From contig NCGF01000003.1 of NCBI GenBank assembly GCA_002281485.1, positions 1 to 64,000 of the forward strand: a DNA stretch of 64,000 nt. Direction: 5' to 3'. The notes beneath the pieces were generated by a model. It saw only the letters and a program-made list of their open reading frames with translations, had not been told where the DNA came from and did not search any database. Shown in pieces: positions 54,296 through 64,000 of the stretch (its first letter is position 1; each line of letters opens with the position of its first letter). The position numbers were made by a program, and so were the translations under genes. The stretch is from Sphingomonas sp. 28-66-16 (GTDB lineage: Bacteria > Pseudomonadota > Alphaproteobacteria > Sphingomonadales > Sphingomonadaceae).

Positions 54296-54648
54296 AGGCG
54301 ACCATCTGGCACAACCCCGCCTGTGGCACGTCGCGCAAGACGCTCGCGATTCTGCAGGAAACGCCCGGTATCGCCCTCGACGTCATCGAATATCTCAAGA
54401 CTCCACCGACCCGCGAAAAGCTTGCCGCGCTCTATGCGCGGGCCGGAATCACCCCGCGTCAGGGGTTGCAGACCACCAACAGCCCGGCTGCGGCGTTGTG
54501 CGCCGATCTCGATCTGCTCGACAAGGATGGCGACGCGATCCTCGATGCCATGATGGCGCACCCCGTGCTGATCAACCGTCCGCTGGTCGAGACCGACAAG
54601 GGCGTGCGTCTCTGCCGCCCGCAGGATGTGGTCCGCGAGATTTTGTGA
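54292..54648 (+). CDS. arsC: Glutaredoxin-dependent arsenate reductase
   Basis: ArsC reduces arsenate to arsenite. The 118-residue protein begins MKATIWHNPACGTSRKTLAI with the catalytic Cys in HNPACGTSRKT and ends VLINRPLVETDKGVRLCRP with the conserved RP. It is slightly shorter than E. coli ArsC (141). The unrelated Spx/YffB branch is an alternative, but the arsR-arsC-aquaporin order supports an arsenic role. The start overlaps arsR and its stop overlaps the aquaporin start (GTGA). Confidence 0.9.
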   Translation: MKATIWHNPACGTSRKTLAILQETPGIALDVIEYLKTPPTREKLAALYARAGITPRQGLQTTNSPAAALCADLDLLDKDGDAILDAMMAHPVLINRPLVETDKGVRLCRPQDVVREIL

Positions 54649-55301
54649 CGGCCGATCCGCGCCGGGCGCTTGCAGCGGAATTCATCGGATCGCTGATCCT
54701 GTTCGCCACGGTGGTCGGGTCGGGCGTCATGGCCGAGCGGCTGGCGGGCGGCAATGTCGCGGTCGCGCTGCTCGCCAACAGCGCGGCGACCGGCGCGATG
54801 CTCTATGTCCTGATCACCCTGCTCGGGCCGATATCCGGCGCGCATTTCAATCCGGCGGTGACGCTGATGCTCGGTGCCCGGCGCGATCGGATGCGCTTCA
54901 TCGTCGCTCAACTGGCAGGCGGACTGATCGGCGTGCTGATCGTCCACGCGATGTTCGAGATGCCGCTGATCGAAACCGGCATGAAGCTGCGCAGCGGCAC
55001 CGGCCAATGGCTCGGCGAGTTCGTCGCGACCTTCGGCCTGTTGTTCACGATCGTGATCGGCAGCCGCCATCGCGCCGAAGCGGTGCCCGCGCTGGTCGCG
55101 TTATGGATCGTCGCGGGCTATTGGTTCACCGCCTCGACCAGTTTCGCCAACCCAGCGATCACGATCGCGCGCGCGATGACCGACAGCTTCGCCGGCATCC
55201 GCCCGATCGACGCGCCGGGCTTCATCCTCGCGCAACTTGCCGGGGCGGGCGCCGGCGTGCTTACCGCCAAATGGTTGTCAGCGGCGCCTGATCCTCGGTG
55301 A
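54645..55301 (+). CDS. aqpS: MIP-family aquaglyceroporin of the ars operon (AqpS-like)
   Basis: A 218-residue major intrinsic protein with about six helices and both pore loops intact: first NPA in GAHFNPAVTLML and second in FANPAITIAR, with the selectivity Arg. The GTG start at 54645 overlaps the arsC stop. In Sinorhizobium meliloti an aquaglyceroporin AqpS in an ars operon lets arsenite made by ArsC leave by diffusion in place of an ArsB pump; the same is inferred here. No arsB or acr3 is visible nearby. Its 3' end overlaps the convergent PAS gene by 41 bases. Confidence 0.87.
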   Translation: MTADPRRALAAEFIGSLILFATVVGSGVMAERLAGGNVAVALLANSAATGAMLYVLITLLGPISGAHFNPAVTLMLGARRDRMRFIVAQLAGGLIGVLIVHAMFEMPLIETGMKLRSGTGQWLGEFVATFGLLFTIVIGSRHRAEAVPALVALWIVAGYWFTASTSFANPAITIARAMTDSFAGIRPIDAPGFILAQLAGAGAGVLTAKWLSAAPDPR

Positions 55302-55650
55302 TGTCCTGTTTCGATCCGTAGAGATGGCTCGGGCGACCGTTCGTAAAGATCACGTCGGCGGTCAGGAGCATCAGCCGTTCTTCGTCGTTCGGGCGGCGAA
55401 TGCGCGCCTCGAAGGTGAAGCTCTTGCCCTTGCTGATCGCCTCGGCGCGCAAGCGATCGAGCGTCGCGCGCGATTCGTCGCAATACATCGCCACGATCGC
55501 CGCGCGATCGAGCGCGCTCCCGAGCGGCAAGCCGAACAGGGCATAGACTCCCGGGGCCCAGGTCAGCCGATCATCTGCGAGATCGCACTGCCATGCGGCC
55601 GGCAGCGCGGGCATCGGCGAGGGCATGCGGCGCACCATCGGTTGCAGCAC
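55261..55650 (-). CDS. Single-domain PAS protein
   Basis: A 129-residue protein made of one PAS_3-like domain: AWQCDLADDRLTWAPGVYALFGLPLGSAL, then KSFTFEARIRRPNDEERLMLLTADVIFTNGRPSHLYGSKQDITEDQ. No output domain follows. A GTG start at 55650 has AAGGAG seven bases upstream. The end overlaps the aquaporin gene tail to tail by 41 bases. It may sense a small molecule or redox state and act through a partner. Confidence 0.75.
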   Translation of the reverse strand: MLQPMVRRMPSPMPALPAAWQCDLADDRLTWAPGVYALFGLPLGSALDRAAIVAMYCDESRATLDRLRAEAISKGKSFTFEARIRRPNDEERLMLLTADVIFTNGRPSHLYGSKQDITEDQAPLTTIWR

Positions 55651-55664
55651 GATATTTCTCCTTA

Positions 55665-55692
55665 TTTTCCATCACTTGATATGAAAAATATT
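55665..55692. promoter_or_regulatory. AT-rich palindrome upstream of the PAS gene
   Basis: TATTTTCCAT (55665-55674) and ATGAAAAATA (55683-55692) are 10-base inverted repeats with one mismatch and an 8-base spacer, lying directly upstream of the PAS gene start and between it and the Crp/Fnr gene. Likely an operator; the binding protein is unknown, and the neighbouring Crp-family regulator is one candidate. Confidence 0.4.
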
Positions 55693-55729
55693 AAGGCGGC
55701 GTTAGCGCGTGATGGTGCTGCGAAACCGG

Positions 55730-56428
55730 TCAGGGTGCGCGCTCGATCGGCGCGAGCATCGTCCGCGCGTCAACCCAGGCGCGCAGGGCCGCGCGGTCGC
55801 GGATCGTCACCCGGCCATAGCCGCGCGCAATCAGGCCCACCCCCTCCAGCGTCGCGAGGGCCTTGCCGATCGCGACGCGCGAAACTCCCAGCGTCGCCGC
55901 CATCGCTTCCTGATTGGCGTTCACCGCGCCACCCCCCGGCCCGCCCGAGGCCATCCGCAACAGCGTCTTGGCAAGCAGCACGATCAGCGGCAGGCGGCGC
56001 AGATCGTCGCTGAACTCGAGCACGGCATGGAGGCGCCGCGCCATCATTGCCAGCAGCGCCCGGGTGATTTCAGGGTGCGCGGCACTCACCGCGGCAAAGG
56101 CGGCCGGCGTCAGCTGATCGATCACCGTTCGGCCGACCGCGACCGAATCATGCGTGCGCGGCAGGTTACCGAACAACGTCATCTCGCCGAAACACTGGCC
56201 TGGACCGAGCACCGACGTCACCACGAACGAGCCGTCGACCCCCGGATTCCCTATTTGCACTGCCCCTTCGCGCACCAGCGACAGGCCCGGACGCGCATCG
56301 CCGCGCGAAAAGATCAACGTCCCATCGGCATAGCCGACAGCCGCCGCCGCCCGCCGGAGCGCCGCCACCGCGTCGAGGGGCAGCAGCGCGATCAGACTCG
56401 GCGTGTTGAAATCGAGCAGCGGCGTCAT
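55730..56428 (-). CDS. Crp/Fnr-family transcriptional regulator
   Basis: A 232-residue regulator with an N-terminal cyclic-nucleotide-binding fold (DGTLIFSRGDARPGLSLVREGAVQIG, then LGPGQCFGEMTLFGNLPRTHD). A dimer helix and a C-terminal helix-turn-helix (NQEAMAATLGVSRVAIGKALATLEGVGLIARGYGRVTI) follow. The Cys cluster of Fnr is absent and the cAMP-contact Arg-Ser pair is not clear, so the ligand is unknown. It precedes the PAS gene in the same direction. Confidence 0.88.
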   Translation of the reverse strand: MTPLLDFNTPSLIALLPLDAVAALRRAAAAVGYADGTLIFSRGDARPGLSLVREGAVQIGNPGVDGSFVVTSVLGPGQCFGEMTLFGNLPRTHDSVAVGRTVIDQLTPAAFAAVSAAHPEITRALLAMMARRLHAVLEFSDDLRRLPLIVLLAKTLLRMASGGPGGGAVNANQEAMAATLGVSRVAIGKALATLEGVGLIARGYGRVTIRDRAALRAWVDARTMLAPIERAP

Positions 56429-56521
56429 CGGCGGTCCAAATGCAAACAGCTTATCATTGTTGGGCCGCCGAATCGTCTATGACAAGCAAACACCCTGCGT
56501 GGGGCGCGAGGAGGGCCGCAG

Positions 56522-57364
56522 ATGAGACTGGAATTGATCGCGATCGGCGGCATCTATGCGGGCTTCGCGCTGCTCGAGGCGATCGGCGTCGGCTTTTTTC
56601 GCAAGGCGGGCGCGACCCGGCAGGATGCGATCGTCGAGATCGTCGGGACGCTGATGCTGATCGCGGTGACCCAGCCGCTCGTCATCGCCGGCGGCTTTGC
56701 GCTCGCGCAGTGGCTCGCGCCGGGCGCCCGCGACGCGCTGATCGGCTGGCCGATCCTCGGGCAACTCGCGCTGCTGCTCGTCTGCGAAGACATGATGCAA
56801 TATTGGTGGCACCGCACCAGCCATACCGTGCCGTGGCTCTACAAGCTCCATCGGCCGCACCACAATGCCGAGTACATGTCGGTCCGCGTCGTCTATCGGA
56901 ACAACATCTTCTATTATCTGCTGATGCCGTCGCTGTGGATCGCCGGGGTGCTGGTCTATCTCGGGCTGGGGTGGCTTTATGCGGGCTATACGGTCGTCAA
57001 GATGGCGGTGATCATCGGCGCGCATTCGGACGTGCGCTGGGACCAGCATCTCTATCGCAACCGGTATACGGCGCCGGCGATGTGGCTCGTCGAGCGCGTC
57101 ATCTCCACGCCCGCGACACATTTCGCGCATCACGGCCGACACGCCGATGACGGGATCACCAACTATAAGGGCAATTTCGGCAATCTGCTGTTCGTGTGGG
57201 ATCTGCTCTTCGGCACCGCCAGGATCACGCGCCGCTATCCCGCGCTCTACGGCGTCGAGAACCTGCCGCCGACCAGCGCCGGCGAGCAATTGCTCTGGCC
57301 GCTGGTGCGCTTGCCTGCGACGACCAATGCGCCGATCGAGCCGGTGCCCGCTAGCAGCCGCTAG
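56522..57364 (+). CDS. Sterol desaturase/fatty acid hydroxylase family protein
   Basis: A 280-residue membrane di-iron oxygenase-like protein. The histidine clusters are present: WWHRTSH, HRPHHNAEYMS and HFAHHGRHAD, with further His in GAHSDVRWDQHLYRN. About four hydrophobic segments surround them. The family hydroxylates or desaturates lipids; carotenoid or hopanoid substrates are possible but nothing here decides. It is divergent from the Crp/Fnr gene. Confidence 0.87.
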   Translation: MRLELIAIGGIYAGFALLEAIGVGFFRKAGATRQDAIVEIVGTLMLIAVTQPLVIAGGFALAQWLAPGARDALIGWPILGQLALLLVCEDMMQYWWHRTSHTVPWLYKLHRPHHNAEYMSVRVVYRNNIFYYLLMPSLWIAGVLVYLGLGWLYAGYTVVKMAVIIGAHSDVRWDQHLYRNRYTAPAMWLVERVISTPATHFAHHGRHADDGITNYKGNFGNLLFVWDLLFGTARITRRYPALYGVENLPPTSAGEQLLWPLVRLPATTNAPIEPVPASSR

Positions 57365-57395
57365 CGCCCGCTGACGTTGCATTTCCCCGTTGCTC

Positions 57396-57453
57396 TCGAG
57401 CGACGTCGAGAAGCAGGCCCCCAGCTGCGCGAGGGTTTCTCGACGTCGCTCGA
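57396..57453. repeat. Long inverted repeat (17-bp arms)
   Basis: TCGAGCGACGTCGAGAA (57396-57412) and TTCTCGACGTCGCTCGA (57437-57453) are perfect inverted repeats with a 24-base spacer, between the desaturase gene and purL. The arm resembles the TTTCTCGACTTCGCTCGAAA-type dispersed repeats of sphingomonads, and a related copy is seen near 63438. It could also end transcription, but there is no T-run. Confidence 0.65.
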
Positions 57454-57531
57454 AACCAAGGGACGGAGATGAATGAAGGCAAATGTCGGCCGCCTCTAGC
57501 CGCTGCGCTCATGCCCCGCTAAAGCCCCGGC

Positions 57532-59748
<2,217 letters not shown>

Positions 59749-59903
59749 CGGCGGATCGGGCGGCGGGTCGCGACGGCGCCGCGCGCCGGTCGCCGATCGA
59801 TTCGATTTGGCCAGATCTTCCAATCCAACGGCGCGTCCATGCCGCCTTATGCCCGTCGACCGGCGAACGACCTGTTCGCCGGTATCGATGGGAGGAGGGC
59901 GGG

Positions 59904-60398
<495 letters not shown>

Positions 60399-60545
60399 AG
60401 GCTCGAATGCCGCACGCAAATCCGCTGTCCCCGGGGCGGTCGCTTGTGGCAAAGTCGCGGCCATGAATCTGCCCCTTTCCCTCTCGCCCGTCGTGCGCGA
60501 CCCAGTCCTCGCCTTGTGCCGGCGCCCCGATGCGCGGGTCGGCTG

Positions 60546-61220
60546 ATGCTTGATCATCCCGCCCAGCCCTGGCCCGGCCTGCCGCCCCTCGACGAGCAAG
60601 AACGGATCGCCCGCGCGAGCGCCTTTCGCGATCATCTCCGTACCCGGCGCACCTGCCGCTATTTCAGCAAGGCGCCCGTCGCGCGCGCGATCGTCGAAGC
60701 GGCGATCGAGGCGGCGGGCACCGCGCCGTCGGGCGCCAATCACCAACCGTGGCATTTCGCGGTGATCGCTTCGCCCGATCTCAAGGCGCAGATTCGCGCC
60801 GCCGCCGAGGAAGAGGAGCGTGCCTTCTACGCCGGCAAGGCGGGCGCCGAATGGCTGGAGGCGCTCGGCCCGCTCGGCACCGATCCCGACAAGGCTTTTC
60901 TCGAGGCGGCGCCGTGGCTGATCGTCGTCTTCGCGCAGCGCCGCGGCGGCATCGATCCGGGTGACGACAAGCAGAATTACTACGTCAATGAAAGCGTCGG
61001 CATCGCCACCGGCCTGCTGCTCGCCGCGCTCCATGCCGCCAATATCGCGACGCTGACGCACACGCCAAACCCGATGCGCTTCCTCAACCGCGTCTGCCGA
61101 CGCCCCGCCAGCGAGAAGCCGGTGATGATCGTCGTCGCCGGCCATGCCGCGCCCGATGCCAGCGTCCCGCTCCACGCGCTCAGGAAGAAGCCGCTCGATC
61201 AGATATCGAGCTGGCTATGA
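60546..61220 (+). CDS. Nitroreductase-family flavoprotein
   Basis: A 224-residue FMN-dependent nitroreductase-family protein. FMN-phosphate contact RTRRTCRYFS near residue 42 is followed by GTAPSGANHQPWHFAVI. NYYVNESVGIATGLLLAALHAANIATL and the terminal RKKPLDQISSW complete it. This arrangement resembles the iodotyrosine-deiodinase-like branch. ATG 60546 is the first start compatible with the family. The stop overlaps the following DUF3052 remnant (ATGA). Confidence 0.88.
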   Translation: MLDHPAQPWPGLPPLDEQERIARASAFRDHLRTRRTCRYFSKAPVARAIVEAAIEAAGTAPSGANHQPWHFAVIASPDLKAQIRAAAEEEERAFYAGKAGAEWLEALGPLGTDPDKAFLEAAPWLIVVFAQRRGGIDPGDDKQNYYVNESVGIATGLLLAALHAANIATLTHTPNPMRFLNRVCRRPASEKPVMIVVAGHAAPDASVPLHALRKKPLDQISSWL

Positions 61221-61327
61221 CGGCAGCGCCAATCGCCTATTCGGGCACCCCGTTCGCAAAGAAGCTGGGCGCGGTCGATGCGATCTGGTCGGAGCTGAAG
61301 CTCGTCATCCGTCGCGAGCTGCGATGA
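61217..61327 (+). pseudogene. DUF3052 remnant with an in-frame internal deletion
   Basis: A 36-codon frame joins the two ends of a DUF3052-type protein. Residues 1-18 (MTAAPIAYSGTPFAKKLG) match the typical start YSGTPLAKKLG, and residues 19-36 (AVDAIWSELKLVIRRELR) match the typical C-terminal AVDxxWSGLRFVIR segment. The roughly 100 residues normally between are missing, with the junction near 61270 and the frame kept. It begins with an ATGA overlap with the nitroreductase and ends with one into the DUF418 gene, so the operon layout of the intact gene is preserved. Identification is by memory of the family's ends. Confidence 0.65.
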
Positions 61328-62595
61328 CCCCGGGCCCTGCCGGCGCGATATCGCGGATCACCGCGATCGATGCGGTGCGCGGGCTGGCGGTACTCGGCAT
61401 CCTGCTGATGAACATCGTCGCCTTCGCCATGCCGATCGCGGCCTATGACGATCCGACCGCCTATGGCGGGGCCCAAGGCGCCGATATGGTGGCATGGATG
61501 CTCGCCTTTGCCGTCGCCGACGGCAAGATGCGCGGGCTGTTCACGATGCTGTTCGGCGTTTCGATGGCGATCGTCGCCGATGGCGCGCTCGCGCGCGGCG
61601 CCGATCCGGCGGTGGTGCATTATCGCCGGATGGGCTGGCTGCTGGTGATCGGCATGCTCCACGGCACGCTGATCTGGTACGGCGACATCCTTGTCGAATA
61701 TGCGCTGACCGGCGCGATCCTGTTCGCCGCGTGGCGCTGGCGGCCGGTCGCGCTCTTCTATGCAGCGGCCGTGCTTTTCGTCGCCGATCTGGCGATGGCC
61801 TGGATCAACTGGCGCGATCTCATCGCGCTGCACGATCGGGCGATGCAGCCCGGCGCGCGTGGCGCCGTGAGAGCAGCCTGGCAGGCCTTCGCCAGCCCCG
61901 ATCCGGCGCCTGCCCTTGCCGAGATCGTCGGCTATCGCGGCGGACTAGCGACGATTTCGGCTACCCGCCTCAGCGATCTCGGCCAGCTTCAGGCGGGCCT
62001 GCCGATCTACCTGATCGAATCGGTCGGCACGGCGAGCCTAGGCCTCGCGCTTTATCGGCTCGGCTATTTCACCCGCTGGCCGGCGGCGTGGCATCGCTGG
62101 CTGCTGCTGGCCGGGCTGGCGGTCGCGCTGCCGCTCAGCCTGGCCGTGGCCGTGATGATCGCGCAAAGCGGTTTCGCGCCCGAGGCGATGGCGTTCGGCG
62201 CGATGCTCAGCCGGGTGCTGCGGCCGGCAATGACGCTTGGATTGGCGAGCGCCATCATCCTGCTGATCGAGGCCGGACCGCGGGGATGGGTCGCCAGCCG
62301 ACTGGCCGCCACCGGGCGGATGGCGCTCAGCAACTATCTGATGACGAGTGTCGTGATGACGACGATCTTCTACGGTCATGGACTCGGCCTCTTCGCCACG
62401 CTGTCCCGCGCGCAGCTCTATCCGCTGGTGGCGGCGATGTGGCTTGCGATGCTGCTCTGGTCGAAGCCCTGGCTCGCCCGGTTCCAGTTCGGTCCGGTCG
62501 AATGGGCGTGGCGCAGCCTGGCGCGCTGGCAGGTCCAGCCATGGCGGCGCCGACAGAGCCGTGCTCGCGGCGATATTGCGACTGACCCGCAATAA
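61324..62595 (+). CDS. DUF418 family membrane protein
   Basis: A 423-residue polytopic protein of the DUF418/YeiB family, beginning ISRITAIDAVRGLAVLGILLMNIVAFAMP. The central segments GKMRGLFTMLFGVSMAI and RRMGWLLVIGMLHGTLIWYGDILVEYALTG are followed by the C-terminal GRMALSNYLMTSVVMTTIFYGHGLGLF, all hallmarks of the family. About ten helices; the function is unknown. ATG 61324 overlaps the stop of the DUF3052 remnant. Confidence 0.9.
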   Translation: MTPGPAGAISRITAIDAVRGLAVLGILLMNIVAFAMPIAAYDDPTAYGGAQGADMVAWMLAFAVADGKMRGLFTMLFGVSMAIVADGALARGADPAVVHYRRMGWLLVIGMLHGTLIWYGDILVEYALTGAILFAAWRWRPVALFYAAAVLFVADLAMAWINWRDLIALHDRAMQPGARGAVRAAWQAFASPDPAPALAEIVGYRGGLATISATRLSDLGQLQAGLPIYLIESVGTASLGLALYRLGYFTRWPAAWHRWLLLAGLAVALPLSLAVAVMIAQSGFAPEAMAFGAMLSRVLRPAMTLGLASAIILLIEAGPRGWVASRLAATGRMALSNYLMTSVVMTTIFYGHGLGLFATLSRAQLYPLVAAMWLAMLLWSKPWLARFQFGPVEWAWRSLARWQVQPWRRRQSRARGDIATDPQ

Positions 62596-62599
62596 ATCT

Positions 62600-62614
62600 T
62601 GCGAATCACTCGCA
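62600..62614. promoter_or_regulatory. Short palindrome upstream of bfd, possible Fur-like site
   Basis: TGCGA-ATCAC-TCGCA (62600-62614) has perfect 5-base arms and begins 48 bases before the bfd start. The TGCGAAT...TCGCA pattern is like alphaproteobacterial Fur-type boxes, and bfd is commonly iron-regulated, but the match is short. Confidence 0.35.
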
Positions 62615-62647
62615 TTAGCGTCAAAAGGGGCGCGAGAGCGAGGAACG

Positions 62648-62818
62648 ATGGTCGTTTGTGTCTGCAATGCCCTGCGCGAACAGGATGTCCGCGACGCCGC
62701 GCGGCGCGGGGCCACCACCGCCTGCGCTGCCTATCGCGCGCTGGGCAGCAAGCCCAAATGCGGCCAATGCCTAACCTACGCGCGCGCCATTATCGCCGAA
62801 GAGCGGGTCGCGGCTTGA
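62648..62818 (+). CDS. bfd: Bacterioferritin-associated ferredoxin
   Basis: Bfd is a small 2Fe-2S protein that reduces haem in bacterioferritin to release iron. The 56-residue protein has the four cluster ligands in the Bfd pattern, Cys4 and Cys6 (VCVCNALREQDV) and Cys38 and Cys41 (KPKCGQCLTYAR). bfr follows 52 bases later on the same strand. The start ATG 62648 has GAGGAA four to five bases upstream. Confidence 0.95.
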   Translation: MVVCVCNALREQDVRDAARRGATTACAAYRALGSKPKCGQCLTYARAIIAEERVAA

Positions 62819-62870
62819 CGCTGTCCAGGGCGCCTGTGTCGATGGCAGCCTAAGTCCGGGGAGACGATAG

Positions 62871-63350
62871 ATGAAGGGCGATGCCAAGGTCATCGACTAT
62901 CTCAACGAGGTCCTCAAGAACGAGCTGACGGCGGTCAATCAATATTGGCTCCACTTCCGCCTGCTCGACAATTGGGGCGTCAAGAAGCTCGCCGCGCACG
63001 AGCGCAACGAATCGATCGACGAGATGAAGCATGCCGACCAGCTTGCCGAACGCATCCTGTTTCTCGGCGGGCTCCCCAATTTCCAGATGCTCGGGCGGCT
63101 GCGCATCGGCGAATCGGTCGAGGAGATTCTGAAAGCCGATCTCGCACTGGAAAACGAGGCAATCGGCGTCCTCCGTGACGCGATCGCGCATTGCGAGGCC
63201 GTGCGCGACTATGCCTCGCGCGCGCTGTTCGTCGCCATCCTCGAAAGCGAGGAGGAGCATGTCGACATGCTCGAACAGCAGTTCGAAATGATCGAGCGCA
63301 TGGGCCTACCCAATTATGTTCAGCTCAACAGCCGCGCGGAACAGGATTAG
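62871..63350 (+). CDS. bfr: Bacterioferritin
   Basis: A 159-residue haem-containing ferritin that stores iron as a 24-mer. The di-iron ferroxidase ligands are all present (Glu18, Glu51, His54, Glu94, Glu127, His130), and Met52 is the haem ligand (DEMKHAD). GGGGAG seven bases before the ATG fixes the start. It pairs with the Bfd gene just upstream. Confidence 0.97.
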   Translation: MKGDAKVIDYLNEVLKNELTAVNQYWLHFRLLDNWGVKKLAAHERNESIDEMKHADQLAERILFLGGLPNFQMLGRLRIGESVEEILKADLALENEAIGVLRDAIAHCEAVRDYASRALFVAILESEEEHVDMLEQQFEMIERMGLPNYVQLNSRAEQD

Positions 63351-63654
63351 CGCGGGATAGCTTCGGATTGACTCACGGGAGACTGCCGTTCGTGTCGAGC
63401 GAAGGCGAGACACCGTGGCGCGGCGATGGTGGCCTGTTTCTCGACTTCGGCGCGAGGGGTCGAAGCCTGTCCTGAACGTCTGCCTCGGCAGGAAGTCGAA
63501 GGGCTCGGTGGCCTCGACTCATCTTGAGCCCCTCCCCTTCGGAGGAGGGCTATAAGTTGCTCTCTGTGAGACGTGGTATCGGTCGAAGGGCTCGAAACGA
63601 ACGGGTCAACCAAAAGTCGTCAAACGCTGGCGGGCGCCAGCGTCGTTCAGGCCG
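63351..63654. repeat. Spacer rich in dispersed inverted repeats
   Basis: No gene is seen. The left part has CCGTTCGTGTCGAGC (63386-63400) and the right part GCTCGAAACGAACGG (63590-63604), inverted copies with one mismatch that bracket about 190 bases. Between them are TTTCTCGACTTCGG near 63438, GTCGAAGGGCTCGG near 63495, and a CCCCTCC/GGAGGAGGG hairpin at about 63527-63551. These are the sphingomonad-type intergenic repeat motifs. Confidence 0.6.
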
Positions 63655-64000
63655 TCAGTGCATGCCCGTCAGCGCGCGCTTGCCGAAGCCCTGCCGGCGC
63701 TCGACCAGCGGATTGGCCTCACGCTGGAGCAGCGCGAGCGTCTGTTCGAACAACTGCCGTAGGCCGACGACGTCGGTCAGCGCGGCGTCAGGCGTGTCGC
63801 GGGTTTCGACACAGCTTCGCGCGATGGTTTCGATCCGCTCGGCGGCCATCGCCAGCGGCTCGGCACCGAACTGATGCGCTTCGCCTTTCAGCGTGTGGGC
63901 CGGCAGGACGAGCGCGGCGGCATTGCCCGCCCGCATTGCCGCCTCGATCACTTCGACCGACTTGATCCCGTCTTCCTGGAAATAGCCCAGGATACGCACG
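63655..64000 (-). CDS. Hpt-domain phosphotransfer protein (5' end beyond the window)
   Basis: A histidine phosphotransfer domain with the phosphorylated His in LPAHTLKGEAHQFGAEPLA, flanked by helices (SVEVIEAAMRAGNAAAL before, IETIARSCVETRD after). The frame is open to the right edge and the domain's first helix (LGYFQEDGIKS) is right at the border, so some N-terminal residues probably lie outside. It would pass phosphate between a hybrid kinase and a response regulator. Confidence 0.8.
   Translation of the reverse strand, partial: VRILGYFQEDGIKSVEVIEAAMRAGNAAALVLPAHTLKGEAHQFGAEPLAMAAERIETIARSCVETRDTPDAALTDVVGLRQLFEQTLALLQREANPLVERRQGFGKRALTGMH

Noticed and set aside
61237..61833. Minus-strand frame over the DUF3052 remnant and DUF418 gene
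   Set aside because: Antisense shadow rich in His/Arg/Asp; no motif.

Overview
The window looks like chromosome of an aerobic anoxygenic phototrophic sphingomonad (Alphaproteobacteria, Sphingomonadales). The reasons are high GC, dense short-spaced operons with many ATGA overlaps, a bacteriochlorophyll/spirilloxanthin-type carotenoid cluster in the order bchIDO-crtCDF-bchCXYZ, and sphingomonad-type dispersed GC-rich hairpin repeats. Taxonomy is inferred from gene order and protein resemblance; no search was run.

Region 1 (1-12309) is one end of a photosynthesis gene cluster. On the minus strand crtF, bchC, bchX, bchY and bchZ (cut by the left edge) run leftwards; crtD and crtC run rightwards; a 44-aa membrane ORF and a 111-aa membrane ORF follow on the minus strand; then bchO and a single long reading frame encoding BchI joined in frame to BchD; then divergent tspO. 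Three PpsR/CrtJ-type operators (TGT-N12-ACA or one base off) lie exactly in the three control regions: before bchC, between crtF and crtD, and between bchI-bchD and tspO. The BchI-BchD fusion, which lacks the usual C-terminal part of BchI, is the most unusual object in the window.

Region 2 (12393-21192) holds a DUF2189 membrane protein, a complete-looking System I cytochrome c maturation operon on the minus strand (ccmC-D-E-F-G-H plus a TPR protein), and a MarR-EmrA-EmrB efflux operon.

Region 3 (21202-34985) is mixed, mostly minus strand: a 1114-aa GH18-like/polysaccharide deacetylase/GT2 protein, nadA, a multi-TM protein, DUF4230 and metallo-beta-lactamase proteins, a BlaR1/BlaI-type sensor-repressor pair with tandem palindromic operators, a GT4 glycosyltransferase, a grxD-bolA-DUF1476 group, a quinone oxidoreductase and a secreted lactonase-like protein.

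Region 4 (35152-48385) contains a six-gene minus-strand operon in which the two CoA-transferase subunits are separated by an acid-phosphatase lipoprotein, then a VIT-family transporter, a universal stress protein, SMP-30, an aldehyde dehydrogenase, a ThDP enzyme, CsbD, a lipoprotein hydrolase and a ThiS-ThiG fusion.

Region 5 (48436-64000) contains aroQ-accB-accC, an S9 peptidase, an arsR-arsC-aquaporin arsenic operon with a palindromic operator, PAS and Crp/Fnr proteins, a sterol-desaturase-family protein, purL, a repeat-containing hypothetical, a nitroreductase, an internally deleted DUF3052 remnant, a DUF418 protein, bfd-bfr iron storage, a repeat-rich spacer and an Hpt protein cut by the right edge.
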